Counted from the stretch's first letter, positions 50,790-62,552 are shown. The stretch: DNA of 64,000 bases from Ancylobacter rudongensis (GCF_900100155.1 NZ_FMTP01000003.1:310001-374000); one strand, 5' to 3'. The notes: generated by a model not told the origin, from the sequence alone. A program made the numbers and translations.

Positions 50790-51647
50790 TCATCCCGGCC
50801 CGATCGCCCCGCCCGCCCGCAGCACCTGCTCGGCGGCGGCGCTGGGGCGGCCGTCGCTTCCCGCCAGCACCAGCGCCGGCAGCAGCGCGGGGGGCGTGCG
50901 CCGGCCCTTGATGGCGCCGATCAGCAGCCGGTTTGCCGGCGCCTCGGGGGACGGGTGGACCGGGCGGATCGTCACGGCACCGAACCGGCCCTTCAGCCCG
51001 GCCAGCAGCGCCTCGATCGCCTCCGGCCGGTGGATCAGCGCCAGCCGCCCGCCCGGCGCCAGCAACCGCTCCGCCGCGCGCAGCCAGGTCTCGACATCGG
51101 CATCGGCGATGGCATGGGCAAGAGCCCTGCCGGCATGCGGCGAGGCGCGGTGGCGGGCGGGGTCGTTGAAGGGCGGGTTCATCAGCACGAGATCGGCGGC
51201 GCCGGCCGTCGGCACGTCCGGGCCGGAGGAGCGGCCGAGCGTCATGACATTGGCGCAGACCACCCCCACCCGGTCGCCAAGGTCGGGCGTCTGGCGCGCG
51301 GCGTTGCGGGCGGCCAGCGCCGCCAGCACCGGGTCGATCTCCACCAGCGTCAGCGTGGCGGCGGGCACCCGGGCGGCGAAGGCAAGGCCGGCCGCGCCGA
51401 CCCCGGCGCCGAGATCGACCGCGCGCGAGGCTTCCGGCGCGCTGGCGGCGAGCAGCAGCGCGTCATGGCCGGCGCGGTGGCCGCGCTGGGGCTGCAGAAG
51501 GCGCAGGCGGCCACCGAGGAACGCATCGTCCGTCAGGGCGGCGTCGGCCAGGGTCGTGCCGGTTGCGGTCGTGTCGGTCACAGGGGTGTCAGTCGCGGCG
51601 TCGTCCGCCGGCGCCTCGCCCATCGGCTCGCGTGTGCCATCACTCAT
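50790..51647 (-). CDS. tRNA1(Val) adenine-37 N6-methyltransferase-like protein
   Basis: Class I SAM-dependent methyltransferase of 285 residues. The SAM loop is VDLGAGVGAAGLAFAARVP, preceded by RGHRAGHDALLLAA, and the catalytic motif is NPPF (residues 157-160) followed by NDPARHRASPHAGRALAH; this pattern matches TrmN6/YfiC. The first 40 residues are a Thr/Ala/Asp-rich extension with no fold and may mean that translation starts lower (for example near LGGRLRLLQPQRG). The stop of the upstream DUF2007 gene overlaps its start by four bases (51644-51647). Confidence 0.88.
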   Translation of the reverse strand: MSDGTREPMGEAPADDAATDTPVTDTTATGTTLADAALTDDAFLGGRLRLLQPQRGHRAGHDALLLAASAPEASRAVDLGAGVGAAGLAFAARVPAATLTLVEIDPVLAALAARNAARQTPDLGDRVGVVCANVMTLGRSSGPDVPTAGAADLVLMNPPFNDPARHRASPHAGRALAHAIADADVETWLRAAERLLAPGGRLALIHRPEAIEALLAGLKGRFGAVTIRPVHPSPEAPANRLLIGAIKGRRTPPALLPALVLAGSDGRPSAAAEQVLRAGGAIGPG

Positions 51648-51868
51648 GCGTCGCCCAGGGCGGCACCGAAGCCGGCCTCGTCCAGCAGCGCCCGCGCCTC
51701 CCGCTCCCGCTCGCTTTCCACCAGCAGCCGGCGCGGCAGCAGGCCGATCGAGCCCTCCATCACGCTCATATGCTGGTCGAGCACGAGATGGCCGATCCCC
51801 GCGCTGTCGAGCAGGGCGGCGATGGCGGAGAGAAGGACGACGTCATTGGTCCGGAGCAGTTCGCGCAT
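51644..51868 (-). CDS. DUF2007 domain protein
   Basis: A 74-residue protein with one DUF2007 (PF09413) domain: MRELLRTNDVVLLSAIAALL, then GIGHLVLDQHMSVMEG and a C-terminal SEREREARALLDEAGF. It resembles the putative signal-transducing fold with a small PII-like sandwich. It is coupled by a four-base overlap to the methyltransferase gene. The function is unknown; the pairing with a TrmN6-like gene and an S49 peptidase gene appears in other Rhizobiales as I recall it. Confidence 0.88.
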   Translation of the reverse strand: MRELLRTNDVVLLSAIAALLDSAGIGHLVLDQHMSVMEGSIGLLPRRLLVESEREREARALLDEAGFGAALGDA

Positions 51869-51926
51869 CGCGCTATATGAGGCAGCAAGCCGCCCGCAAG
51901 GCAAGCCGGCGGACAAGCGCGCCGCC

Positions 51927-53030
51927 TCAGAGCCGCATCTCGGCCCGCACGGCGGGCTCGAAACCCTCATCAAGGCCGAGGCGGACGAGTTCGCGGTACT
52001 GAATGGTGAGCTTGCGCTTCAGCGCCGGCATGCCGAGCTCCAGCACGAATTCGGGGTGCATCATCGGAAACGAGGCGAACAGCCGCTTGGCGCGGATCGG
52101 CCCGGCCAGCGCGTCGCGGATGCGCAGCGGCGACCAGCCCTTGTCGAGCAGCGGCTGCAGCATCGCCGCCTCCTTGGGGTTGAGCCGGCACTGATAGGCG
52201 AAGAGGCGGGCGAGCTTGTCCGGGTCATCCAGCGCCAGCAGCCGGTCGATCACGTCGCGCCAGTGGACGAGGGCGCCCAGCGTGTAGCCGCGCCGGGCGA
52301 AATGCCGCGAGAGGCCGCGCTCCAGCCGCCGCACCACCAGGTGCTTGTTGTCGATGAGCGGCATGTCGCGCCAGAAGGCGAGGAAGTCCGCGCTCGCCAC
52401 CAGCCGCGGCGAAAAGCGCAGGAAATAGGACTGCACATAGTCCCGGCGCAGGCCCCAGCGCGCGACGCCATTGAGATGGAAGCCGAAAATGTCTTCCGTG
52501 GCCTCGCGGCAGCGCGCCAGCGCGTCGCAATCGGGACGGAGCGGGAACCACAGGCTGTCATTCATCAGGAACAGCATGCGCGGCTTCACCCCCCGCTCGA
52601 ACAGGGTGAGGATCCCCTCGCGGAAGCCGCCGAAATCATAGCCGGCATTGGGCCGCTCGATCACCAGATGCGTGACCGCGCCCAGCGTCTCGCGGTCTTC
52701 CTCGCGCAGGGGCGCATTGGACACGACGACGCAGGCCATGCCGTTGCGGGCGAAATGGGCCAGGGTGGCAAGGGTGGAGCCGGCAATGCCCCCGCGCGGA
52801 AAGATCACCAGAATGGCGACATCGTCGGCAATCGGCTGCTTTCCCAGCGTAATCCTGACGCTGTGCGGGCGCCCTGAATCGTAGTCTCGCCGCCGCACGG
52901 AACCGAGAAACATCCACGGGACGCTGGATAGCTTGGAGCGCCAGCGCCCCAACTCCTTGCGGACTTTCAAAAACAACGCCAAGCCCGTGATCCCAGGAGA
53001 CTCTAGTATCAAGATACTAGTCAATTCCAC
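51927..53030 (-). CDS. Rhamnan synthesis F-like protein
   Basis: About 367 residues of the RgpF/rhamnan-synthesis-F (PF05045) type, a family tied to surface polysaccharide glycosyl transfer. Recognisable blocks are VAILVIFPRGGIAGSTLATL, VVVSNAPL, ERPNAGYDFGGFREGI, FLMNDSLWFPL and QSYFLRF, then NKHLVVRRLERGLSRHFARRGY. The start is uncertain: GTG 53030 is used because it covers the hydrophobic opening LTSILILESPGITGLALFL, but it has a poor Shine-Dalgarno; ATG 52913 would drop 39 residues. A perfect palindrome (53003-53020) lies just inside the longer form. Divergent from the polyprenyl synthase gene; no other polysaccharide genes nearby. Confidence 0.8.
   Translation of the reverse strand: MELTSILILESPGITGLALFLKVRKELGRWRSKLSSVPWMFLGSVRRRDYDSGRPHSVRITLGKQPIADDVAILVIFPRGGIAGSTLATLAHFARNGMACVVVSNAPLREEDRETLGAVTHLVIERPNAGYDFGGFREGILTLFERGVKPRMLFLMNDSLWFPLRPDCDALARCREATEDIFGFHLNGVARWGLRRDYVQSYFLRFSPRLVASADFLAFWRDMPLIDNKHLVVRRLERGLSRHFARRGYTLGALVHWRDVIDRLLALDDPDKLARLFAYQCRLNPKEAAMLQPLLDKGWSPLRIRDALAGPIRAKRLFASFPMMHPEFVLELGMPALKRKLTIQYRELVRLGLDEGFEPAVRAEMRL
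53003..53020. promoter_or_regulatory. Perfect 18-bp palindrome CTAGTATCAAGATACTAG
   Basis: 8-bp arms with a 2-base centre, AT-rich in a GC-rich setting, in the divergent region between the rhamnan-F-like gene and the polyprenyl synthase gene. It resembles an operator. If so, the rhamnan-F-like start is probably ATG 52913 rather than GTG 53030. Confidence 0.45.
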
Positions 53031-53225
53031 GTTATCTTCGCAACAGCTGGTTTGATGTTTCCCCCGCGACCGGCCCAAACTCCCGCCAGCCGGCCCGCGC
53101 GGGCCGCTCGGCTGGTCGGCGGGGCCCGACGAAAACTTTCGCCTTCTGGCGCGGTAAGCTATGAGGACCCTTCGGGTTACGAGCGTATCGCCGCTCGCCG
53201 TCGCCATTGCTGAGGGAGCCTCCTT

Positions 53226-54245
53226 GTGTCCGTCGCCTACTCCTTCACTCCCGCCGTGACGGGGTCCGAAGCCTCACTGACGGGCATCGTCACGCTTGTG
53301 CAGGCCGATATGGGGCGCGTCAACGCGCTGATCCTGTCGCGCACCGGCTCCGACGTGGCGATGATTCCGGAGGTTGCCCAGCACCTCATCTCATCAGGCG
53401 GCAAGCGCCTGCGTCCCATGCTCACCCTCGCGACCGGCGCGCTGGCGGGCTATGAGGGCGAGGGCACGGTCAAGCTCGCCGCCTCGGTCGAGTTCATGCA
53501 CACGGCGACGCTGCTGCATGACGACGTGGTCGACGACAGCGAGATGCGCCGGGGCAAGCTGGCCGCCCGCATGCTGTGGGGCAATGAGGCGAGCGTGCTG
53601 GTCGGCGACTTCCTGCTCGGCCAGGCCTTCCGCATGATGATCGAGGTCGGCAACATGCGGGCGCTCGACATCCTCTCCACCGCCGCCGTGGTCATCGCCG
53701 AGGGCGAGGTCGCCCAGCTCGCCGCCGCCAAGAATATCGGCACGGATGAGGACGCCTATCTCGCGGTGATTCGCGGCAAGACCGCCGAGCTGTTCGCCGC
53801 CGCCTGCGAGGTCGGGCCGGTGCTGGCCGGGCGGAGCGCGGCCGAGCAGGCCGCGTGCCGCGCCTATGGGATGAATCTCGGCATCGCCTTCCAGCTGGTC
53901 GACGACGCGCTGGATTATGGCGGCTCGCAGGCCGATCTCGGAAAGAATGTCGGCGACGATTTCCGCGAGGGCAAGATCACGCTGCCGATCGTGCTGGCGG
54001 TACGCAACGGCGACGAGGCGGAGCGCGGCTTCTGGCGCCGCTGCCTCGAACAAGGCGAGATCGGCGAGGGCGACCTCGCCCATGCGCTGGGGCTGCTGCT
54101 GCGCCACGGCGCCATCGCCGCCACGGTGGAGCGCGCCCGCGCCTATGGCGCGGCGGCCAAGCAGGCGCTCGATGTCTTTCCCGCCGGACCGGCCAAGGAC
54201 GCGCTGCTCGACGTGGTCGATTTCTGCATCGCGCGGGTGCGCTGA
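53226..54245 (+). CDS. ispB: Polyprenyl (octaprenyl/decaprenyl) diphosphate synthase
   Basis: Trans-prenyl chain elongation enzyme that builds the ubiquinone side chain from FPP and IPP. 339 residues. The first Asp-rich motif DDVVD lies at 99-103 and the second (VDDALDY) near 223; RLRPMLTLATGAL binds diphosphate. Residues before the first motif (EFMHTATLLH) are small-to-medium, consistent with a long-chain product; chain length (C50 is usual in this order) is inferred. GTG start at 53226 after GAGGGAGCC. The upstream region shows no clear promoter boxes. Confidence 0.94.
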   Translation: MSVAYSFTPAVTGSEASLTGIVTLVQADMGRVNALILSRTGSDVAMIPEVAQHLISSGGKRLRPMLTLATGALAGYEGEGTVKLAASVEFMHTATLLHDDVVDDSEMRRGKLAARMLWGNEASVLVGDFLLGQAFRMMIEVGNMRALDILSTAAVVIAEGEVAQLAAAKNIGTDEDAYLAVIRGKTAELFAAACEVGPVLAGRSAAEQAACRAYGMNLGIAFQLVDDALDYGGSQADLGKNVGDDFREGKITLPIVLAVRNGDEAERGFWRRCLEQGEIGEGDLAHALGLLLRHGAIAATVERARAYGAAAKQALDVFPAGPAKDALLDVVDFCIARVR

Positions 54246-54253
54246 CGCCGAGA

Positions 54254-54282
54254 GCGTTTTCGAGCGACGTGGATGCCGGTTC
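54254..54282. repeat. Half copy of the GCGTTTTC palindrome
   Basis: Matches the left part of the 38207 element (GCGTTTTCGAGCGA..GTGGAT.CCGGTTC) and stops where the ynfA coding end begins; the right arm is missing. Confidence 0.65.
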
Positions 54283-54605
54283 TAGCCGCGCGGCGCGAAG
54301 ACGATGAGTGCCGCCCCGGCGAGGCACACCGCCCCGCCCATCAGGTCCCAGCGGTCGGGCCGGAAACCCTCCACCGCCCACAGCCACATGAGCGACGCCG
54401 CGACATAGACCCCGCCATAGGCGGCGAAGGCGCGCCCGGCCGCCGCCGCCTCGACCTGGGTCAGCGCCGCGCCGAAGGCGATGAGGCTGAGCACCCCCGG
54501 CACCAGCCAGAGGGCATTCGCCCCGTTGCGGATCACCGCCCAGAAGGCGAAGCAGCCGGCGATCTCAAGCGAAGCGGCGGCGGCGAAGAACAGCGCGGTG
54601 TGCAT
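54282..54605 (-). CDS. ynfA: YnfA/UPF0060 family membrane protein
   Basis: 107 residues with four hydrophobic helices. The N-terminal [20 protein letters not shown], the central [20 protein letters not shown] and the C-terminal [20 protein letters not shown] are hallmarks of UPF0060, a small multidrug-resistance-like fold. Transport has been proposed for enterobacterial YnfA, but this is not settled. ATG 54605 follows GGGAAG. It lies 14 bp downstream of ispE on the same strand. Its stop overlaps a half-copy of an intergenic palindrome. Confidence 0.93.
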   Translation of the reverse strand: MHTALFFAAAASLEIAGCFAFWAVIRNGANALWLVPGVLSLIAFGAALTQVEAAAAGRAFAAYGGVYVAASLMWLWAVEGFRPDRWDLMGGAVCLAGAALIVFAPRG

Positions 54606-54619
54606 CTTTAGCTTCCCGC

Positions 54620-55504
54620 TTATCCGAGCACGGTGGACTTCACCCACCATTCCGGGTGGGCCGCCGCCACGATCCGCGCCGCGGCGGCCGCCGCGCGGCA
54701 GTCGTCGTACAGCGCGAACATCGTCGCCCCGGAACCGGACATCCGCACCAGCCGCGCTCCCGCCGTGGCTTGCAGCGCCGCCTCGACGGCACCGAGCACT
54801 GGCGCCAGCGCCCGCGCCGGTGGCTCCAGATCATTGGGCTCGGTGCGCAGCCAGGCGACCAGCCCGGAGCGCGACGCCGCTTCCGGCGCCGGCGCGGCCT
54901 CCCCGCAGCACGTGCCCGGCACCAGCGCCAGCGCGCGGAACACGTCGGCGGTCGCCACCGCCACGCGCGGATTGACCAGCACGGCGCCGAAGCGCGGCAG
55001 AGCGAGCGGGGTGAGCGCCTCGCCGCGCCCGCCCATCAGGCAGGAGCGGCTCTGGAGGCAGGCCGGCACGTCCGAGCCGGTCTCGAGCGCCGCCTCGAAC
55101 AGCCTGTTATCGTCGAGCGCAAGAGCGTTCGCCCGCGCCAGCAGCCGCAGCGCCGCCGCCGCATCCGCCGAGCCGCCGCCAAGGCCGGCCGCCACCGGCA
55201 GCCTTTTGGCGAGGGTGAAGCGGCCGAGCACCAGCCCGGGCACGCGCGCCGCCAGCGCCCGCGCCGCCCGCAGCACCAGATTATCGCCCTCGCCGGCCAG
55301 CGCCGGCGCGCCCGGCCCCTCAAGGGCGAGCGCCAGTTCCGCCCCCGGCAGCAGCGCCAGCCGGTCGCCGGCGCCGGCAAAGGCGAGGAGGCTCGACAAA
55401 TCGTGATAGCCGTCGGCGCGCCGGCCGAGCACCCGCAAGGTGAGGTTGACCTTGGCGGGCGCGCGCTCGCGCAGCACGGGAAGGGGCGGGGGGCGAACAG
55501 ACAT
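54620..55504 (-). CDS. ispE: 4-diphosphocytidyl-2-C-methyl-D-erythritol kinase
   Basis: GHMP kinase of the MEP isoprenoid pathway that phosphorylates CDP-ME at the 2-OH. 294 residues. N-terminal [20 protein letters not shown], the ATP-binding glycine loop [15 protein letters not shown] (about 105-119) and the C-terminal [14 protein letters not shown] are all present. Many Ala and Arg residues reflect the high GC. Located near ispB but on the other strand. The divergent region towards rimP holds a good sigma-70-like promoter. Confidence 0.96.
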   Translation of the reverse strand: MSVRPPPLPVLRERAPAKVNLTLRVLGRRADGYHDLSSLLAFAGAGDRLALLPGAELALALEGPGAPALAGEGDNLVLRAARALAARVPGLVLGRFTLAKRLPVAAGLGGGSADAAAALRLLARANALALDDNRLFEAALETGSDVPACLQSRSCLMGGRGEALTPLALPRFGAVLVNPRVAVATADVFRALALVPGTCCGEAAPAPEAASRSGLVAWLRTEPNDLEPPARALAPVLGAVEAALQATAGARLVRMSGSGATMFALYDDCRAAAAAARIVAAAHPEWWVKSTVLG

Positions 55505-55639
55505 GAACCGCTTATGCGACGCGCCCTCGCCGGCCGCAACCGCCGCCGCGCCCGCCTCTCGTAGGCCCGGCCCGGCAGGGGGCCTGCCCGCTCTCGCGCG
55601 TGATCAATCACCCGCGGGACCGCTCGATGGAGCGCTCCC

Positions 55640-55669
55640 TTGCACCCCGGGGCGGTTTGGCTGTATAAG
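55640..55669 (+). promoter_or_regulatory. Candidate promoter of the rimP-nusA operon
   Basis: TTGCAC (55640-55645), an 18-bp spacer and TATAAG (55664-55669), about 105 bp before the rimP start and just upstream of the leader hairpin. The match to the housekeeping consensus is good for this genome. Confidence 0.6.
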
Positions 55670-55704
55670 CGGGGCATTCAACGATCTCACAAACGATCAT
55701 CTGA

Positions 55705-56636
<932 letters not shown>

Positions 56637-56637
<1 letters not shown>

Positions 56638-58259
56638 TGGCCGTCGTCAGCGCCAACCGGCTTGAACTCCTGCAGATCGCCGACGCGGTCGCGCGGGAAA
56701 AGACGATTGACCGCGGTATCGTGATCGCCGCGATGGAGGATGCGATCGCCAAGGCGGCGCGCTCGCGCTACGGCGCCGAGACCGACATCCACGCCGAGAT
56801 CAACCCGCGCACCGGCGAACTGCGCCTTGCCCGCCATCTGCTGGTGGTCGAGCAGGTCGACAACCCGGCGGTGGAGATCGACCTTGTCGGCGCGCGCCGG
56901 CTGAACCCGGCGGCGCAGATCGGCGATTCCATCGCCGACACCCTGCCGCCGTTCGATTTCGGCCGCATTGCTGCGCAGTCGGCCAAGCAGGTCATCGTGC
57001 AGAAGGTGCGCGAGGCCGAGCGCGACCGGCAGTATGAAGAGTTCAAGGACCGCATCGGCGAGATCGTCAATGGCGCGGTCAAGCGGGTGGAATACGGCAA
57101 TGTGGTCGTCGACCTCGGCCGCGGCGAAGCCTCGCTGCGCCGCGACGAGCTGCTGCCGCGCGAAGTGTTCAAGACCGGCGACCGCATCCGCGCCTATGTC
57201 TATGACGTGCGCCGCGAGCAGCGCGGGCCGCAGATCTTCCTCTCCCGCACCCATCCCCACTTCATGGCCAAGCTGTTCGCGCAGGAAGTGCCGGAGATCT
57301 ATGACGGCATCGTCGAGATCAAGTCGGTGGCCCGCGACCCCGGCTCGCGCGCCAAGATCGCCGTCACCTCGCGCGATTCCTCGGTCGACCCGGTGGGCGC
57401 CTGCGTCGGCATGCGCGGCTCGCGCGTGCAGGCGGTGGTGAACGAGCTGCAGGGCGAGAAGATCGACATCATTCCGTGGTCGCCGGACGTCGCGACCTTC
57501 ATCGTCAACGCCCTCGCCCCGGCCGAAGTGGTCAAGGTGGTGCTCGATGAAGACCGCGAGCGTATTGAAGTTGTGGTCCCCGATGCCCAACTCTCCCTCG
57601 CGATCGGTCGCCGCGGCCAGAATGTGCGCCTTGCCTCCCAGCTGACCGGCTGGGACATCGACATCATGACCGAGGCGGAAGAGAGCGAGCGCCGGCAGAA
57701 GGACTTCGCCGAGCGCACCACGATGTTCGCCGAGGCGCTCGACCTCGACGAGATGATGGGCCAGCTCCTCGCCTCCGAAGGCTTCGCCTCGGTCGAGGAA
57801 ATCGCCTATGTGCCGCTGAACGAGCTGGCGAGCATCGAGGGCTTCGACGAGGACACGGCGCAGGAACTGCAGAACCGCGCCCTGGCGCATCTGGCGCAGG
57901 TGGAAGCCACCTTCGACGAGCGCCGCAAGGCGCTGGGCGTCGAGGACGCGCTGCGGGAAGTGCCCGGTGTCACCTCGCCCATGCTGGTGGCGTTCGGCGA
58001 GAACGACATCAAGACGGTCGAGGACCTTGCCGGCTGCGCCACCGATGATCTCGTCGGCTGGACCGAGCGCAAGGATGGCGAGGTGGTGCGTATCGCCGGC
58101 GCGCTGGAAGGCTTCGAGCTTTCCCGCGAGGCCGCCGAGGCGCTGGTGATGCAGGCCCGCGTCAAGGCCGGCTGGATCACCGCCGAGGAGCTCGCCGGCC
58201 CGGCTGAGGACGAGGCCGAGCTGGCCGAGACGACTGAGGACGGCGAAAGCCAGGCCTGA
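56637..58259 (+). CDS. nusA: Transcription termination/antitermination factor NusA
   Basis: RNA-polymerase-associated factor that affects pausing, termination and antitermination. 540 residues. The N-domain starts [20 protein letters not shown]; the S1 domain (about 135-200) has [20 protein letters not shown]; two KH domains include [20 protein letters not shown] and [20 protein letters not shown]. Two C-terminal acidic repeats (about 360-520) with helix-hairpin-helix features follow, as in alphaproteobacteria. It overlaps rimP by one base. It may act on the leader hairpin of its own operon. Confidence 0.98.
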
Positions 58260-58307
58260 TCGCTCACCCCGGTCGCCCGCTCCGGCGCGGCATCGGGACC
58301 GAAGGGA

Positions 58308-59015
58308 ATGGAAGCGGTGACGGACGAGACGGCCCCCCACGGGGCGGAGCCGGTGGACGGCACCGATGCCGCCGGCACCGACCAGGCCGATGTCGGGCTG
58401 ACCGATGCCGGCCTGCCGGATGCGGGACGCGCGCCGACCCGTTTGTGCATCGCCAGCCGGACGGTGCGGCCGGTAGAGGAATTGCTGCGCTTCGTCGTGG
58501 CGCCTGACGGCACGGTGGTGCCGGATATCCATGCCCGGCTTCCCGGGCGCGGCGCCTGGGTGACGGCACGGCACGCCGTGCTGGCCGACGCCCTGAAGCG
58601 GAAGGCGTTTTCGCGCGCCTTCAAGGGCAAGGGACGAACCGAGCCGGGACTGTCCGACATGGTCGGCCAGCTCCTGGAGAAGGATGCCCTGGCCTCCCTC
58701 GCCCTCGCCAAGAAGGCGGGGCAGGTGGTGACGGGCAACGCCAAGGTGATCGAGGCGCTGCAGAGCGGCAAGGTCGCGGTGCTGATGCATGCGAGCGAAG
58801 CCGCCCCGGACGGGGCGGGAAAGCTCGACGCGCTGGCCCGGCGGATCGGTGAAGCTGCCGGACGGGAAATCGCCCGTATCGACAGCCTGCCGGGCGAACA
58901 ATTGGACTTGGCGCTAGGGCGGGCAAATGTGGTACATGCTGCGCTGCTCGCGCATCCGACGAGCGCGGGGTTCCTCGCGCGAATGAAAAGGCTCGAAGGC
59001 TGGCGCGCGGATTAA
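58308..59015 (+). CDS. RNA-binding protein, YlxR (DUF448) domain plus L7Ae-like domain
   Basis: 235 residues with a YlxR domain (about 45-110: [20 protein letters not shown] and [15 protein letters not shown]) fused to an L7Ae-type RNA-binding domain (about 125-185: [21 protein letters not shown]). The fusion is usual in alphaproteobacteria, where the gene stands between nusA and infB; in Firmicutes these are separate genes (ylxR, ylxQ). The first 42 residues are acidic and disordered. The usual GRG(A/L)W signature of YlxR is kept. Likely works in translation or RNase P regulation; the precise role is unknown. Confidence 0.92.
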   Translation: MEAVTDETAPHGAEPVDGTDAAGTDQADVGLTDAGLPDAGRAPTRLCIASRTVRPVEELLRFVVAPDGTVVPDIHARLPGRGAWVTARHAVLADALKRKAFSRAFKGKGRTEPGLSDMVGQLLEKDALASLALAKKAGQVVTGNAKVIEALQSGKVAVLMHASEAAPDGAGKLDALARRIGEAAGREIARIDSLPGEQLDLALGRANVVHAALLAHPTSAGFLARMKRLEGWRAD

Positions 59016-59080
59016 GCAGGCTGGCCGACGATAGTGGGGCCTTTCCGCATGAGGCGGAAAGGTACAGGAACGGATACCGA

Positions 59081-61969
59081 ATGACCGATACGAAGAACCC
59101 CGGCGAGAAGACGATGGGCGTCGGACAGGGCGGCAAGACCACCCTCACGCTCAAGCGACCTGTCGAGCAGGGCGTCGTCCGCCAGAGCTTCAGCCATGGG
59201 CGGTCCAAGTCCGTCGTGGTGGAGAAGGTGAAGCGCCGCGTGCTCGGCCCGGGCGACAAGCCCGAGGCGCCGGCAGCGGCCGCACCGGCTTCGCCGCCGG
59301 CATCCGCTCCGCCCGCCGCACAGCCGGCCCGCCCGGCACCGAGCGCGGCCCCGCAGCCGGCCGCGAGCGCCCCCGCGCGCCCCGCACCGGCCGCAGCGGC
59401 ACCTGCCGCGCCGAGCGTCGCACCCGTGCGCAGTGCCGCACCGGCGCCGAGCGCCGCGCCCGCACGCAGTGCCGCACCCGCTCCGGCGGCGGCGAGCACA
59501 CCGGCGAACCAGCCTTCCGGCCGGCCGCCGCTGCGCACCCAGCCCTCCCCGGGCGCCAATCTTTCCAGCCCCCGTCCGGCCCCGCAGGGCAGCCGCCCCG
59601 GCGGCGTGGTGCTGCGCACCCTGACGGAAGAGGAAGCCCGCGCCCGTACCGCCGCCCTCCAGGATGCCCGCATCCGTGAGGTCGAGGATCGCAAGCGCGC
59701 CGAGATCGAGGCCGTCCGCCGCGCCGAGCGCGAGGCGCGCGAGAAGATCGAGCGCGAGGCCGCCGAGGCCCGCAAGCGCGAGGAAGACGCCCGCCGCGCC
59801 TTCGAAGAGGAAGCCAAGCGCAAATCCGAGCAGGAGGCGCGCAAGCGCTTCGGCGACGACCAGCCCGCCGCCTCGCCGTCCGGCACGGCGCCCCGCGCCG
59901 CCACGCCCGCCAGCCCGTCCTCGGCGCCCGCCGCTCCCGGCGCGCCGCGCGTCGCCACGCCGCGCGGCCCGATGGATGCCGAGGAGGACGATCGTCGTCC
60001 GGTCCGTCGCGGTCCCGGTGGCGCCCCCGCGCGCCCCGCCGCCCCGGCCAAGCCGACCCGCCCCGCCGGCCCGGAGAAGAGCCGCGGCCGCCTGACCGTC
60101 GTCACCGCTCAGTCGTCCGACGACGAACGCCAGCGCTCCGTCGCCTCGTTCCGTCGCCGCACCCAGCGCATGAGCGGCCATCGCCATGTCGAGGCGAAGG
60201 AAAAGATCGCCCGCGAGGTCATCATCCCGGAGACCATCTCCATCCAGGAGCTGGCCAACCGCATGGCCGAGCGCGCGGTCGACGTCATCCGCATGCTGAT
60301 GAAGCAGGGCCAGATGGTGAAGATCACCGACGTGATCGACGCCGACACCGCCCAGCTGATCGCCGAGGAACTCGGCCACAGCGTGCGCCGCGTCGCCGAA
60401 TCCGACGTGGAAGAAGGCCTGTTCGACACAACGGATACCGACGAGCACCTGGAGACGCGCCCCCCGGTCGTGACCATCATGGGTCATGTCGACCACGGCA
60501 AGACCTCGCTGCTCGACGCCATCCGCAAGGCCAATGTCGTCTCCGGCGAGGCCGGCGGCATCACCCAGCATATCGGTGCCTATCAGGTGACCTCGCCGCT
60601 CGGCGGCAAGATCACCTTCATCGACACGCCCGGCCACGCCGCCTTCACGGCGATGCGCGCCCGCGGCGCCAAGGTGACGGACATCGTGGTGCTGGTGGTG
60701 GCGGCCGATGACGGCGTGATGCCCCAGACCATCGAGGCCATCAACCACGCCCGCGCCGCCAAGGTGCCGCTCATCGTCGCGATCAACAAGATCGACAAGC
60801 CCGATGCCAAGCCGGAGCGCGTGCGCAGCGAATTGCTGCAGTACGAGGTCCAGGTCGAAAGCCTCGGCGGCGACACGCTGGAAGTCGAGGTTTCGGCCAA
60901 GGCGCAGATCAATCTCGACAAGCTGCTGGAGCTCATCACGCTGCAGTCGGAAGTGCTCGACCTCAAGGCGAACCCGAACCGCGACGCGGAAGGCACCGTC
61001 ATCGAGGCCAAGCTCGACCGTGGCCGGGGGCCTGTCGCCACCGTCCTCGTCCAGCGCGGCACGCTGCGTGTCGGCGACATCGTCGTCGCCGGCGCCGAGA
61101 TGGGCCGCGTGCGCGCCCTGATCGACGACAAGGGCGCCAACGTCACCTCGGCGGGCCCGTCCTTCCCGGTCGAGGTGCTCGGCTTCAGCGGCACGCCGGA
61201 GGCGGGCGACCGTCTCGCCGTGGTCGAGAACGAAGCCCGGGCCCGCGAGATCACCGATTACCGCCAGCGCCAGAAGCGCGAGAAGGCGGCGGCCCGTTCC
61301 GCCACCGTCCGCGGCTCGCTGGAGCAGATGATGAGCCAGGCCAAGACGGCCGGGCGGAAGGAATTCCCGCTCATCATCAAGGGCGACGTGTCGGGTTCCA
61401 TCGAGGCGATCACCACCTCGCTGGAGAAGCTCGGTACCGACGAGGTGCAGGCCCGCATCATCCACTCCGGCGCGGGCGGCGTGAACGAGAGCGACGTGAC
61501 GCTGGCCGAGACGGCCGGCGCGGCGATCATCGCGTTCAACGTGCGTGCCAACAAGGAAGCGCGCGACGCGGCAGAGCGTGCCGGCATCGAGATCCGCTAC
61601 TACAACATCATCTACGACCTGGTGGATGACGTGAAGGCGGCGATGGGCGGCCTGCTGGCCCCGATCAACCGCGAGACCATGCTCGGCAACGCCCTCATCA
61701 AGGAGATCTTCGCGGTCTCCAAGGTGGGCAAGGTCGCCGGCTGCCTCGTCACCGACGGTGTCGTCGAACGCGGCCAGCATGTGCGCCTCATCCGCGACAA
61801 CGTGGTCATCCACGAAGGCAAGCTGGCGACGCTCAACCGCTTCAAGGATGCGGTCAACACGGTGCATTCCGGCCAGGAATGCGGCATGTCCTTCGAGAAC
61901 TACCAGGACATGCGCGCCGGCGACGTCATCGAGTGCTACCGCGTCGAGGTCGTGCAGCGCACGCTCTGA
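59081..61969 (+). CDS. infB: Translation initiation factor IF-2
   Basis: GTPase that brings fMet-tRNA to the 30S subunit and promotes subunit joining. 962 residues. The N-terminal IF2-associated segment starts [21 protein letters not shown] long Ala/Pro-rich linker (about 65-180) and a charged Arg/Glu coiled region (about 185-265) follow. The G domain has GHVDHGKTS (about 467-475), DTPGHAAF and [11 protein letters not shown]. Domains II to IV follow with [18 protein letters not shown] and a C-terminal fMet-binding [14 protein letters not shown]. Start ATG 59081 is 65 bp after the YlxR gene; no strong Shine-Dalgarno is visible. Confidence 0.98.
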   Translation: MTDTKNPGEKTMGVGQGGKTTLTLKRPVEQGVVRQSFSHGRSKSVVVEKVKRRVLGPGDKPEAPAAAAPASPPASAPPAAQPARPAPSAAPQPAASAPARPAPAAAAPAAPSVAPVRSAAPAPSAAPARSAAPAPAAASTPANQPSGRPPLRTQPSPGANLSSPRPAPQGSRPGGVVLRTLTEEEARARTAALQDARIREVEDRKRAEIEAVRRAEREAREKIEREAAEARKREEDARRAFEEEAKRKSEQEARKRFGDDQPAASPSGTAPRAATPASPSSAPAAPGAPRVATPRGPMDAEEDDRRPVRRGPGGAPARPAAPAKPTRPAGPEKSRGRLTVVTAQSSDDERQRSVASFRRRTQRMSGHRHVEAKEKIAREVIIPETISIQELANRMAERAVDVIRMLMKQGQMVKITDVIDADTAQLIAEELGHSVRRVAESDVEEGLFDTTDTDEHLETRPPVVTIMGHVDHGKTSLLDAIRKANVVSGEAGGITQHIGAYQVTSPLGGKITFIDTPGHAAFTAMRARGAKVTDIVVLVVAADDGVMPQTIEAINHARAAKVPLIVAINKIDKPDAKPERVRSELLQYEVQVESLGGDTLEVEVSAKAQINLDKLLELITLQSEVLDLKANPNRDAEGTVIEAKLDRGRGPVATVLVQRGTLRVGDIVVAGAEMGRVRALIDDKGANVTSAGPSFPVEVLGFSGTPEAGDRLAVVENEARAREITDYRQRQKREKAAARSATVRGSLEQMMSQAKTAGRKEFPLIIKGDVSGSIEAITTSLEKLGTDEVQARIIHSGAGGVNESDVTLAETAGAAIIAFNVRANKEARDAAERAGIEIRYYNIIYDLVDDVKAAMGGLLAPINRETMLGNALIKEIFAVSKVGKVAGCLVTDGVVERGQHVRLIRDNVVIHEGKLATLNRFKDAVNTVHSGQECGMSFENYQDMRAGDVIECYRVEVVQRTL

Positions 61970-62114
61970 GCACACCAGGTGCACGCAACGCTTTGGCCGT
62001 TCCCGCACGCGGGGGCGGCCTTTCCACGGGAGCGCGCGGTCCAAGCCCGTTCGCTCCGGTCGCGGCCGGCCCCGATGCCCCCAGGTGCGGGCGGGGCCTT
62101 GAAGGTTTGATCGC

Positions 62115-62552
62115 ATGAAGAACAAAGCGAGCTCGGGCGGCGGCCCGAGCCAGCGCCAGCTGCGCGTGGGCGAGCTGGTGCGCCACGCCCTTTCCGATAT
62201 CCTGTCGCGCGGCGATCTGCCCGATCCGGCGCTGACCCGGGTGGTGATCACCGTGCCCGAGGTTCGCATGAGCCCGGACCTGAAGATCGCCACCTGCTAT
62301 GTCATGCCGCTCGGCGGCAAGGACGCCAAGGCGGCGATCGCCGCGCTGGCGACCAATGCCAAGCCGCTGCGCGGCGAGATCGGCCGCCGCCTCGCGCTGA
62401 AATCCATTCCCGAGCTGCGCTTCCGCATCGACACCTCGTTCGAGGAAGGCTCGCGCATCGACGCCCTGCTGCGCCTGCCTCAGGTGCAGCGCGACCTCGG
62501 CGGCGCCGAAGATGGCCCGAACGATCCGAACGACCAAGAGGACGCGGTATGA
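62115..62552 (+). CDS. rbfA: Ribosome-binding factor A
   Basis: KH-like 30S maturation factor acting on the 5' helix of 16S rRNA. 145 residues. Conserved blocks are [40 protein letters not shown] and [20 protein letters not shown]. The gap to infB is 145 bp and contains a possible hairpin of GC-rich sequence near 62000-62020 (GGCC/GGCC), not strong enough to call. The stop overlaps truB by four bases. Confidence 0.97.
   Translation: MKNKASSGGGPSQRQLRVGELVRHALSDILSRGDLPDPALTRVVITVPEVRMSPDLKIATCYVMPLGGKDAKAAIAALATNAKPLRGEIGRRLALKSIPELRFRIDTSFEEGSRIDALLRLPQVQRDLGGAEDGPNDPNDQEDAV

Noticed and set aside
59012..62293. 1093-codon minus-strand frame across infB
   Set aside because: Antisense shadow of the well-conserved IF-2 gene.
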